From an uncultured Spirochaetales bacterium (lineage in GTDB: Bacteria; Spirochaetota; Spirochaetia; Sphaerochaetales; Sphaerochaetaceae), in the NCBI GenBank assembly GCA_949292445.1, contig CASEZU010000112.1, positions 1 to 26,055 of the forward strand: 26,055 nt of DNA. Direction: 5' to 3'. The position numbers were made by a program, and so were the translations under genes. The notes beneath the pieces were generated by a model that was given only the letters and a program-made list of their open reading frames with translations, made no database searches and was not told the origin of the DNA. The stretch's first letter is position 1, and the number at the start of each line of letters is the position of its first letter. Shown here piece by piece: positions 1 through 5,909 of the stretch.

Positions 1-2
1 CA

Positions 3-110
3 GCCAGCATATCAAGGCTGATCAAAGAAGCAGTGAAGGAACAGATAATCAAACCGCTGGATGACTCGACTTCAAACAGATACATCAGGTACATCCCCTC
101 CTGGGCATGA
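3..110 (+). CDS. C-terminal fragment of a probable AlbA_2/Schlafen-domain DNA-binding protein
   Basis: Only the last 35 codons are in the window; the frame is open from base 3 to TGA at 108-110. The visible tail has a helix-like stretch (SRLIKEAVKEQIIKP) and ends in RYIPSWA. That ending, a winged-helix segment closing on a Tyr-x-Pro-x-Trp-Ala motif, is what I recall from the large family of transcriptional regulators with an N-terminal AlbA_2 (divergent AAA-4) domain, COG2865-like. The domain itself lies outside the window, so the family call rests on the tail alone. These proteins are often accessory and variable in copy number. The last codons and the DNA just after the stop recur near 674-713, so the gene belongs to a repeated unit. 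Confidence 0.6.
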   Translation, partial: ASISRLIKEAVKEQIIKPLDDSTSNRYIRYIPSWA

Positions 111-113
111 CAA

Positions 114-135
114 TTTCATTTGCTGGCCATTTGCT
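114..135 (+). repeat. Short direct repeat, copy 1 of 3
   Basis: The core CATTTGCTGGCCATTTGCT lies 4 nt after the stop of the gene ending at 110. The core itself contains CATTTGCT twice, offset by 11 bp, and a central TGGCCA palindrome. Identical cores occur at 211-232 and 692-713. Confidence 0.9.
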
Positions 136-190
136 ATCGTCCCTCGTCGGGGAGGGAAAAAGCTGATTTTAGGCCCTTAAATACATGTTT

Positions 191-218
191 CGAGATCATC
201 GCATCTCGATTTTCATTT
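191..218 (+). terminator. Possible terminator hairpin after the first gene
   Basis: A perfect 6-bp stem CGAGAT/ATCTCG (191-196 with 203-208) and a 6-nt loop are followed by ATTTTCATTT. The tract runs directly into repeat copy 2. It is plausible as the 3' end of the upstream transcript, but the stem is short and only moderately GC-rich. Confidence 0.4.
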
Positions 219-232
219 GCTGGCCATTTGCT
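211..232 (+). repeat. Short direct repeat, copy 2 of 3
   Basis: Identical to copy 1 over 22 bp. It lies at the T-rich side of the hairpin at 191-208 rather than directly after a stop codon. Confidence 0.9.
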
Positions 233-318
233 CGTATAGTAATCGCACCGTCATTTAGACTATCATTTTCATTAAGCGTATGTGCTCTCAGAATTGCTAA
301 TCAATACACGGATTAATA

Positions 319-528
319 GAGGATTTGAGCTCTCCTGAATTGTTTTGCAAAATGTACTCCATCGGTAAATTTGCACAGCAGTGAACACAATCGCAAAGTT
401 TGATACAACACATCTTCATATAATATAAAGAATTGTAAAGGTTTGATAAAAGCACAGAGAGTGCAACATCCATTCAAGTCCGATCATCTCCACTCAGAGC
501 TCCTTGGAAACAGGGAGCTGTTTTATTC
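319..528 (+). repeat. Diverged ~200-bp block, copy A
   Basis: This block aligns by eye with 789-988 over its whole length, at roughly two-thirds to three-quarters identity with small indels. Shared landmarks are a cctgaatt stretch near 334 and 804, a tTGcaAAATGT-like stretch, promoter-like hexamers, a GAGAGT loop and a closing AAACAG-4nt-CTGTTT hairpin. No long reading frame covers it on either strand. It is clearly more AT-rich than the flanking genes. Confidence 0.75.
436..528 (+). ncRNA. Candidate small RNA, copy A
   Basis: A promoter-like pair, TTGATA (400-405) and TATAAA (424-429) with an 18-bp spacer, predicts a start near 436. Downstream is a small stem GCAC/GTGC (452-455 with 461-464). 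A terminator-like hairpin follows, either AGCTCC/GGAGCT (498-503 with 514-519) or AAACAG/CTGTTT (508-513 with 518-523), then TTTTATTC. The predicted RNA is about 90 nt. The same order of elements recurs in copy B at 909-988. There is no match to an RNA family that I recognise; this is an inference from layout and repetition. Confidence 0.35.
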
Positions 529-592
529 TCTGGATCCATATTCTCGACGATAAGCTCAGGCCGCCACTCTGCCTTGCGAGCTTAATCCATGA

Positions 593-688
593 CTTCATTC
601 CTTTGTTATAGCTTCGTTATGTTCTTCACGTCGTATGTCATGTCAAGCTGAACTGTTCAAAAAGGAGATAGTACCTGCTTGGGCATAA
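593..688 (+). pseudogene. Possible remnant of the 3' end of a gene like the one at 3-110
   Basis: A short open stretch with no obvious start ends KKEIVPAWA then TAA at 686-688. The last ~15 nt, the stop codon and the following DNA (repeat copy 3) resemble the end of the first gene (IPSWA, TGA, repeat copy 1). I read it as a relic of a second cassette whose coding part has been lost. Sequence upstream of the last few codons shows no convincing similarity, so only the extreme 3' end may be homologous. Confidence 0.25.
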
Positions 689-691
689 CCC

Positions 692-713
692 TCTCATTTG
701 CTGGCCATTTGCT
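692..713 (+). repeat. Short direct repeat, copy 3 of 3
   Basis: The 20-bp core is identical to copies 1 and 2. As with copy 1, it follows a GGGCATRAC context containing a Trp-Ala-stop reading (686-688). Confidence 0.9.
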
Positions 714-788
714 AATCAAGGCGTTCTGCCCCATCACACAATATTTAATTGCAGATACTCACAGAGCCGCAAATCCATATAAACATAC

Positions 789-988
789 AGGGGAATTTGA
801 ACTATCCTGAATTATCTTGCGAAATGTGTTTCATCGACAAACTTGTACATCAGCAAGTACAGATCACAAATTCTGACAAAACACAAATACAAGCAATACA
901 AAGAATTAAAAATGCCTGATAAGAGGCTGGAGAGTACAGCCTCCTTTTCACACTCAAGGATATCTGGAAACAGTAAGCTGTTTTATTC
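789..988 (+). repeat. Diverged ~200-bp block, copy B
   Basis: Homologous to 319-528, offset by about 460-470 bp, with substitutions throughout. It follows repeat copy 3 just as copy A follows repeat copy 2, so the repeating unit is roughly 480 bp. No supported gene lies inside it. Confidence 0.75.
909..988 (+). ncRNA. Candidate small RNA, copy B
   Basis: Promoter-like CTGACA (873-878) and TACAAA (897-902) have the same 18-bp spacer as copy A. A perfect 7-bp stem GAGGCTG/CAGCCTC (923-929 with 937-943) encloses the loop GAGAGTA. Copy A has a different, shorter stem at the same place but keeps the GAGAGT-like loop. The block ends in AAACAG-TAAG-CTGTTT (968-983) followed by TATTC. Keeping a stem while its sequence changes is what a structured RNA would show, but two copies are weak evidence. 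Confidence 0.35.
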
Positions 989-1034
989 GACCCTTAACGT
1001 TCTCTAAATGGATTGAGATCTGCCTCTGAACAAT

Positions 1035-1057
1035 ATTCGTCCGAATATCAGACGAAT
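1035..1057 (-). terminator. Hairpin downstream of the metal-transport operon
   Basis: A perfect 7-bp inverted repeat ATTCGTC/GACGAAT (1035-1041 with 1051-1057) lies about 60 nt after the mgtC-like stop codon. The stem is AT-rich and the T-run is poor (ATTGTT), so it may be a weak terminator or an end-protecting structure. Confidence 0.3.
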
Positions 1058-1117
1058 AACGAATTGAATGATAAAGCAACAAGTCAGATGCTTTTCTCTC
1101 AACAAGAACAAAGACGA

Positions 1118-1795
1118 TCAGTTGGAATAGATCGACAGATCCTCGACAGCCTCAGTTTTCTCCATCCATGAAAGAATCGAGTCAGATGCGGCACTGCTGA
1201 ACGCAATATGTGCAGAAAGGCGCATATTCCCGTCATGGCCTTTCCTTATCACGGAGCCGCGGATACTCACACCCTTCTCTTTGAGCATGTTCCTTGCCTC
1301 TGCCGCTGAAATGCCTGCTCCGGACAGATTGATGACGACCTCTCCTGTGACTTCCTTCATGATACGGAGCCACCTGATGTGCAGTACCATCTGTATCAGC
1401 AGCATCATGACTGTGGCGACAGCTCCGACAGCATACATGCCGGCTCCCATAGCCATGCCGACGCCGACAGTAGCCCAGAGTCCCGCCGCCGTCGTGATGC
1501 CAAGTGCGGCACTGTCACCGCGGAGTATTATGACACCGGCGCCCAGAAAGCCGATCGCGGAAACGATTCCTGCCGCGATACGCGACGGATCCAGAGATAT
1601 GCTGTCATATTGAAGCACATCAAAGAAGCCATATTTTGAGACAATCATCATCAGCGCGGAAGCCAGCGCGACGATGATATGCGTCCTGATGCCGGCATTC
1701 TTGAAGCGGCGTTCCCTCTCAAGTCCTATCAGGGCTCCGCAGAAAACAGCAGCCAACAGTTTAACTACACTCTCAAGAAGAGGATACCAAAGCAT
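1118..1795 (-). CDS. MgtC/SapB family membrane protein
   Basis: A 225-residue protein of the MgtC/SapB family. The family hallmarks are visible: GALIGLERERR at residues 20-30, the IRTH segment at 37-40 and GFLGAGVIILR at 82-92. About four or five membrane segments fill residues 5-140. A soluble ACT-like C-terminal domain (~150-225) is expected for the long MgtC forms. MgtC proteins are linked to Mg2+ starvation and modulation of the F-type ATP synthase; many homologues are uncharacterised. The start follows a GGAG about 9 nt upstream and only 4 nt separate it from the permease stop codon, so it is the last gene of the Fur-Znu operon. Its inclusion suggests a role under divalent-metal shortage. 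Substrate and function are not deducible. Confidence 0.9.
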   Translation of the reverse strand: MLWYPLLESVVKLLAAVFCGALIGLERERRFKNAGIRTHIIVALASALMMIVSKYGFFDVLQYDSISLDPSRIAAGIVSAIGFLGAGVIILRGDSAALGITTAAGLWATVGVGMAMGAGMYAVGAVATVMMLLIQMVLHIRWLRIMKEVTGEVVINLSGAGISAAEARNMLKEKGVSIRGSVIRKGHDGNMRLSAHIAFSSAASDSILSWMEKTEAVEDLSIYSN

Positions 1796-1799
1796 TCCA

Positions 1800-2630
1800 T
1801 CAATCTCCTCTCCCCCCTCTGCTCTTCCTCACTGCCTTGATGAGGATAGCTGCGATATAGAATACCATATGAACGGCAACAATGCTCGCCCCTGTCGGAA
1901 GAGAAAATGCATATGATGCAAAGAAACCGGCGAGGAATGCCGCAACAGACTCTATCGCAGCTGCAATGGAAACAGAGAGATAAGTCTTCTCAACCTTCAT
2001 GGCGACAGCCGCGGGGAAGATTATCAGGCTGGAAATCAGCAGCGAGCCGAGGATCCTCATGCCTACAACGATCACGAGCGCTGTCAGGAGCGAGAGAAGC
2101 GCCGTGTAGCGGCCGGTATTTATTCCGGTAGCCTTGGCAAAGGCCGGATCGAACGTGACCGCATATATCTGATGATAGAAAACAAGATAGGAGAACAGCG
2201 TGACAGCAGAGATGATTGCCGCGATGATGCCGTCTGTGCGCGAGACGGAGAGTATCGATCCGAAAAGAAATGCATTGAGGTCTGTGTTGACCCCAGCTGT
2301 CGATACCGCGATGACACCGATGGCAAGCGCTGATGAAGAGATCAGGGCAATGGCACTGTCTCCCCCGCCCTTGCTGCGCTCCGACAGATGAAGAAGTATG
2401 AAAGCAGCCGCAATGACCACAGGGATCGTCACCGCCATCGGCTGCAGCGAAAGCAGCGCGGCGACTCCGAGAGCTCCGAACCCGACATGGGAAAGCCCGT
2501 CCCCTATCATCGAGAAACGCCTGAGGACAAGGCTAACACCGAGAAGAGAGGCGGAGACAGAGACGAAAAGCCCGATGAGGAGTGCCCTCACCAGAAACGG
2601 ATACGAGAGGACCTCACCTATCATGCCCAT
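1800..2630 (-). CDS. znuB: Zinc/manganese ABC transporter permease (ABC-3 family)
   Basis: A 276-residue integral membrane protein with about eight hydrophobic segments. It begins with the typical ABC-3 permease pattern: FLVRALLIGLFVSVSASLLG, then RRFSMIGDGLSHVGFGALG at about residues 38-56. Family members (ZnuB, MntB, TroC/D) form the membrane channel for Zn2+ or Mn2+ import together with an ATPase and a binding protein, which are encoded just upstream. The ATG overlaps the end of the ATPase gene by 17 nt and is served by AAGGAGG 6 nt upstream. Zinc is favoured over manganese because of the His-rich binding protein and the Fur/Zur-like regulator, but the metal is not proven. Confidence 0.92.
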   Translation of the reverse strand: MGMIGEVLSYPFLVRALLIGLFVSVSASLLGVSLVLRRFSMIGDGLSHVGFGALGVAALLSLQPMAVTIPVVIAAAFILLHLSERSKGGGDSAIALISSSALAIGVIAVSTAGVNTDLNAFLFGSILSVSRTDGIIAAIISAVTLFSYLVFYHQIYAVTFDPAFAKATGINTGRYTALLSLLTALVIVVGMRILGSLLISSLIIFPAAVAMKVEKTYLSVSIAAAIESVAAFLAGFFASYAFSLPTGASIVAVHMVFYIAAILIKAVRKSRGGRGD

Positions 2631-3330
2631 GACCGGCCTCCTTCATGAATTCCTTTCCCTGGGCTGATTCAAAATATCTCTCCTTCAGTCCGAAGAAATA
2701 TCCTCCATGTGAAAGATGAAGTATCGTCCTGGCATCATTGAGCGCAGGATGGATATCGTGCGTGACCATCATCACAGTGATGCCGGATCTGTTCAGTGAT
2801 TCCAGCAGCTCATAGAGTTCGCTTGTCGTCCTTGGGTCGAGACCGGATGCAGGCTCATCGAGGAATACCAGCTTCTCTGTTGCCATCAGCGCCCTGGCCA
2901 GGAGCACACGCTGCTGCTGCCCTCCGGAAAGTTCCTGGAAGGAAGAAGCAGAAAGGCCGTCCATTCCAAGCCTCCTCAGCTCAGTCACCGCCTTTTCCTT
3001 CTCATCCTTCGAATAGCCGAGGAGCCGCCTGTGCCTGTTCAGACAGCCGGAGAGCACGACCTCCATGACAGATGAGGGGAAATCCCTCTGTATCCCTGAA
3101 ATCTGCGGAAGATAGCCTATCTCCCTTTTCCTGAGGCCCCCGCAGTATTCAATAGTGCCTTTCAAAGGCTCAACAAGACCCAGCACAGTTTTTACGAAAG
3201 TACTTTTGCCGGAACCGTTCTCTCCAACAATGCAGAGGTAGTCCCCTTCATCTACGGAGAATGACAACCCGGAAATTATCCCCTGCCCCTCATAACCGAT
3301 GGTCAGGTTCTCACCTCTTATAAGAGTCAA
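2614..3330 (-). CDS. znuC: Zinc/manganese ABC transporter ATP-binding protein
   Basis: A 238-residue ABC ATPase. Walker A is GENGSGKS at 36-43, the signature LSGGQQQR at 134-141, Walker B LVFLDEP at 154-160 and the H-loop histidine at 191. It powers the permease encoded downstream. The likely start is TTG at 3330, which overlaps the TGA of the binding-protein gene (TTGA) and is preceded by GGAGG about 7 nt upstream inside the last codons of that gene. This indicates translational coupling. The C-terminal tail (EAGHGHDR) carries a small His cluster. Length and motif order are normal for the family. Confidence 0.93.
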   Translation of the reverse strand: MTLIRGENLTIGYEGQGIISGLSFSVDEGDYLCIVGENGSGKSTFVKTVLGLVEPLKGTIEYCGGLRKREIGYLPQISGIQRDFPSSVMEVVLSGCLNRHRRLLGYSKDEKEKAVTELRRLGMDGLSASSFQELSGGQQQRVLLARALMATEKLVFLDEPASGLDPRTTSELYELLESLNRSGITVMMVTHDIHPALNDARTILHLSHGGYFFGLKERYFESAQGKEFMKEAGHGHDR

Positions 3331-4256
3331 TTAAGCGCCTCCATAAGCACATCTATGTTCTCACTCATCAGATCAACATAATCCTTGCCGCTGTAGAAAT
3401 CCGCGGCAGTCACATTGTGCAGCGTGTTGAACACACGCACGCCGCATCCCGCCTCATCCGCGATCACCTGGGCGATCATCGGAGATGACAGCTCTATATT
3501 CAGTATGCAGGGAACATCCAGCTCCCTGGCCTTGTCTATCAGGAAGGCAACAGTCCTTGCACTGGGCTCGCTCTCCTCCGCGCAGCCGGGAAACGCCGCA
3601 TAATAATCGAGGCCATATTCCCTGACAAAATAAAGGAGAGGAAAGCGGGAGGCAAAAATAAGTGTATGGCGCTCTGCACTCTCCACTACGCTGCGGAATG
3701 CTGCATCCAGCTCAGCAATTCTGGAAATATACTCAGCTGCATTTGCATTATAGGTCTCAGCATTGATGGGGTCGATGGAAGAGATGAACGATGCCAGACT
3801 GCCGATTATCCTCATCTCGTTCCGCGGACTTGTCCATACATGCTCATCAACCTCATGCTCCGAATGCTGATGATCATGGTCCTCCTCTTCCTCCATTCCT
3901 TCCTTATGCTCCTCATAAAGAAGCTGGACCTGCTCAGTAAGTGCGAAAGACGCTGGAGGGTCATCAAGAGATGAGAGAATGGACCTCACCCATTCATCGG
4001 ATGGGCCCCCTGTATACACGACAAGATCAGCCTCCGCTATCCGGATCATGTCGCGCGGCGTCGGATCATAGCTGTGGCTCTCTGTCCCCGGAGGAAGAAG
4101 CATGGTAACAGCTGCAGAATCGCCAAGCACCGCCCTTGCGGCATCGTAGGACGGAAAATCCGCGGCCACTGCTGCAAAGGCAGCCTCATCATCCTCCGCG
4201 CTGCCGCAGGATATCAAGAGGAGAAGAATTAAAAGCGCAGGCAGCAGCCGTCTCAT
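3327..4256 (-). CDS. znuA: Metal ABC transporter substrate-binding lipoprotein
   Basis: A 309-residue cluster A-I (TroA/ZnuA) binding protein. A type II signal peptide (MRRLLPALLILLLL) ends in the lipobox ISC with Cys17, so it is a lipoprotein on the outer face of the cytoplasmic membrane. Conserved metal-site features include His61 in ESHSYDPTP and His139 in DEHVW. An acidic, His-rich loop (about 117-139, six His) precedes His139, as in zinc-specific members. The third classical His is replaced by Arg204 in ASRFPLLYF, and a Glu-rich segment (GCAEESEPS) follows; I recall the same arrangement in clostridial homologues. I chose ATG 4256 because it overlaps the fur-like stop (ATGA) and begins the signal peptide. 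A longer upstream extension lies inside the fur-like gene and is not credible. Confidence 0.92.
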   Translation of the reverse strand: MRRLLPALLILLLLISCGSAEDDEAAFAAVAADFPSYDAARAVLGDSAAVTMLLPPGTESHSYDPTPRDMIRIAEADLVVYTGGPSDEWVRSILSSLDDPPASFALTEQVQLLYEEHKEGMEEEEDHDHQHSEHEVDEHVWTSPRNEMRIIGSLASFISSIDPINAETYNANAAEYISRIAELDAAFRSVVESAERHTLIFASRFPLLYFVREYGLDYYAAFPGCAEESEPSARTVAFLIDKARELDVPCILNIELSSPMIAQVIADEAGCGVRVFNTLHNVTAADFYSGKDYVDLMSENIDVLMEALN

Positions 4257-4639
4257 CTCTCCGCCTTCCTGCAGCTGCTGCAGAGTCCCTCGAAAACCGT
4301 CGTATCGAGAGCAAGATAACCGGATGAGGCATATACAAGGCTCTCGATTTCCCGCGTCGTCGCTGCATCGAGATGCTCGGTTCTGCCGCAGGAACGGCAG
4401 CGGATATGCATGTGGCTTGCACAGCTCTCCCCCTGATGCTGGTAAACCGAACACCGGCCAGAAGTACCGGTCCTGCGGATGGCCCCATCATCACAGAGCT
4501 GCGAAATAAGCCTGTATACCGTAGAACGGGGAACATCAGGGACGGAGGAGGCAACCTCCTCCGGCGTGAAGCCCCTGTCAGGATGGTCAGAGAAGAATGC
4601 AGCTACCGCACTCTTCTGCCGTGTATTGTAAGAACTCAC
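4253..4639 (-). CDS. Fur family transcriptional regulator (Zur/PerR type)
   Basis: A 128-residue Fur-family repressor. A winged-helix domain (about 1-80; recognition region VPRSTVYRLISQL at 37-48) is followed by a dimerisation domain. Two CxxC pairs, Cys81/84 and Cys120/123, should form the structural zinc site. His76 and His78 lie in the SHMHIRC segment that binds the sensory metal. It is the first gene of the znu operon, which argues for a Zur-like zinc sensor; PerR or Fur specificity cannot be ruled out. The start is GTG with no Shine-Dalgarno sequence. It lies 8 nt after the -10 hexamer of a good promoter, so its mRNA may be nearly leaderless. A Fur-like operator overlaps that -10. Confidence 0.92.
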   Translation of the reverse strand: MSSYNTRQKSAVAAFFSDHPDRGFTPEEVASSVPDVPRSTVYRLISQLCDDGAIRRTGTSGRCSVYQHQGESCASHMHIRCRSCGRTEHLDAATTREIESLVYASSGYLALDTTVFEGLCSSCRKAER

Positions 4640-4645
4640 AAAAAC

Positions 4646-4660
4646 TGAGAATAATTCCCA
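4646..4660. promoter_or_regulatory. Fur-like 7-1-7 operator over the fur promoter
   Basis: TGAGAAT-A-ATTCCCA is a 7-1-7 inverted repeat with one mismatched pair. It covers the -10 hexamer. It fits the classic Fur/PerR/Zur box (TGATAAT-N-ATTATCA) at most positions and shares TGA.AA..ATT..CA with the box at 16925-16939. Its position implies autorepression of the operon. Confidence 0.5.
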
Positions 4661-4676
4661 TATTCAGGAGCGTCAA
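4648..4676 (-). promoter_or_regulatory. Promoter of the fur-znu-mgtC operon
   Basis: On the minus strand: TTGACG (4671-4676), a 17-bp spacer and TATTCT (4648-4653). The predicted transcription start is 1-2 nt before the GTG start at 4639. Confidence 0.65.
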
Positions 4677-4680
4677 TAGC

Positions 4681-5403
4681 CTACAGTCCGAGGACCTCCC
4701 GGGCTTTTGCAGGTTCATTGGTGATGAGTCCGTCGATTTTCCAATCAAGGCAGCGCCGCATTCCCTCCTCATCATTGACTGTCCATACATTGATCCTGCG
4801 GCCATTCTCCTGCAACTCTCGCACAGCCTCGTCGGAGAGGATGCGCATCGACGGGTGATAGCATTCAATGCCCATAGCCCTCATTTCAGCACCGATATTC
4901 CTCAGCATAAGGCCATCAAAGAGAAGCCCTACAGGGAACTCAGGAGCGATCGTACGTAGGCGGAAGACAGAAAGCCAGTTGAAAGAAGAGAAGATGACAC
5001 GCTTCTCAAGCCCGAACCGGCGGACAAGCTCCACTGTCTTCTCCTCGATCCCCGGATAGTATACAGGAGCTGTCTTGAGTTCTATGTTGGTATAGAGCCC
5101 CGTCTCCCGGATCATCGAGAGATACTCCTCGAGAGATGGAATGGGGGTGAATCCGTCCTTCTCTCCCATCGTCTTTCCCGCGTTGATCCTCTCAAGCTCT
5201 GAGCGCGTGTAGTCAGATACGCAGCCGCTGCATCCCGTCGTTCTCTCAAGCGCCTCATCATGGATGATGATGACTTCCCCATCACGGGAGAGATGCACAT
5301 CAAGTTCGATGCCATCAGCACCGCTCTCGACCGCCTTACTGAAGCTGAGCATTGTGTTCTCAGGGTAAGCTCCGCTGTAACCCCTGTGCGCGATAATATC
5401 CAT
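4681..5403 (-). CDS. Glycerophosphodiester phosphodiesterase
   Basis: A 240-residue cytosolic GDPD enzyme that hydrolyses glycerophosphodiesters to glycerol-3-phosphate and an alcohol during phospholipid turnover. The N-terminus has the catalytic pattern IAHRG followed by PENT, then GIELDVHLSRDG and IIHDEALERTTG, which supply the metal and acid-base residues. The C-terminus has INVWTVNDEEGM and DGLITNEP, standard for the family. There is no signal peptide. I prefer ATG 5403 (MDIIAHRG), where family members normally begin. An in-frame ATG at 5418 would add five residues. Neither has a Shine-Dalgarno sequence. The 5403 start lies 6 nt after a -10 (GATCAT), so leaderless translation is likely. 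It is not in an operon with fur, which has its own promoter. Confidence 0.92.
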   Translation of the reverse strand: MDIIAHRGYSGAYPENTMLSFSKAVESGADGIELDVHLSRDGEVIIIHDEALERTTGCSGCVSDYTRSELERINAGKTMGEKDGFTPIPSLEEYLSMIRETGLYTNIELKTAPVYYPGIEEKTVELVRRFGLEKRVIFSSFNWLSVFRLRTIAPEFPVGLLFDGLMLRNIGAEMRAMGIECYHPSMRILSDEAVRELQENGRRINVWTVNDEEGMRRCLDWKIDGLITNEPAKAREVLGL

Positions 5404-5409
5404 GCCGTC

Positions 5410-5438
5410 ATGATCCATCAGCGCCGCGCGAGTTGCAA
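5410..5438 (-). promoter_or_regulatory. Promoter of the glycerophosphodiesterase gene (leaderless)
   Basis: Minus strand: TTGCAA (5433-5438), 17-bp spacer, GATCAT (5410-5415), then 6 nt to the ATG at 5403. The predicted transcription start coincides with the start codon. Confidence 0.5.
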
Positions 5439-5443
5439 GAGAT

Positions 5444-5472
5444 TTGACAACTCGGCCTCACACTGCGATATT
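5444..5472 (+). promoter_or_regulatory. Promoter of the zinc-ribbon gene (leaderless)
   Basis: TTGACA (5444-5449), 17-bp spacer, GATATT (5467-5472), then 7 nt to ATG 5480. The -35 is only 5 bp from the -35 of the divergent promoter, so the two promoters are back to back and may interfere. Confidence 0.6.
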
Positions 5473-5479
5473 TCATTTT

Positions 5480-5908
5480 ATGGGCAATGGACTTTTTACA
5501 GGGCGCAGCGGCTCTGATGCTTTATCTGTATTCCTGACAGCAGTGGCACTGGTGCTTGCTGTCGCGGCCTCCGTCATCATCCAGGAGGTTCCGCGCTACA
5601 TCGTATCCGCACTGGCAATTGTCTCCGTCGCAGTCGCGGCATGGAGGATGCTGAGCACGAATGTGGCGAAAAGACGGGCAGAGAACGAGAAATTCCTCTC
5701 CCTTTTCCGGGCATTCAGAAAAGATCCGGAAAAAGCCCGCAGGAAAGAAGAGGAAAAACGCAGGAAGGCACAGAGGAAGGAGGATGAGAAGACTCATGCC
5801 TATTTCAGCTGCCCCGAATGCAGGAAGGAGCTCAGGGTTCCCCGCGGCAAGGGAAAGATAAAGATCACATGCCCGCACTGCGGACATCAGTTCATAAAGA
5901 AGACGTGA
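5480..5908 (+). CDS. Two-TM protein with C-terminal zinc ribbon
   Basis: A 142-residue protein. Two hydrophobic helices (about 14-34 and 41-58) are followed by a strongly basic/acidic segment rich in Lys, Arg and Glu (about 62-105), probably a charged helix or coiled coil. A C-terminal zinc ribbon has Cys111, Cys114, Cys131 and Cys134 (CPEC and CPHC). The ribbon should lie in the cytoplasm. I do not know a function. It is the first gene of a tight three-gene unit with DUF5685 and J-domain proteins (gaps of 1 nt and then a 4-nt overlap). ATG 5480 is chosen because a good promoter ends 7 nt upstream. The in-frame TTG at 5444 is inside the -35 hexamer. Confidence 0.8.
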   Translation: MGNGLFTGRSGSDALSVFLTAVALVLAVAASVIIQEVPRYIVSALAIVSVAVAAWRMLSTNVAKRRAENEKFLSLFRAFRKDPEKARRKEEEKRRKAQRKEDEKTHAYFSCPECRKELRVPRGKGKIKITCPHCGHQFIKKT

Positions 5909-5909
5909 T

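Noticed and set aside
136..160. Terminator at TCCCTC/GAGGGA after repeat copy 1
   Set aside because: The 6-bp stem is followed by A residues, not T, on the plus strand, and no gene on the minus strand ends there.
114..713. Three repeats as a CRISPR array
   Set aside because: Spacings are 75 and 459 bp, the repeats carry an internal direct repeat, and no cas gene is near.
114..713. Tiny reading frame on the minus strand of each repeat (ATG GCC AGC AAA TGA)
   Set aside because: A four-residue peptide with no ribosome site; the same bases are explained by the repeat itself.
4257..4454. Upstream extension of the znuA-like gene by 66 codons
   Set aside because: It lies inside the fur-like gene in another frame and would hide the signal peptide; ATG 4256 fits coupling and lipobox.
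5444..5479. TTG start for the zinc-ribbon gene
   Set aside because: The TTG is part of the -35 hexamer TTGACA, so it would not be in the transcript.
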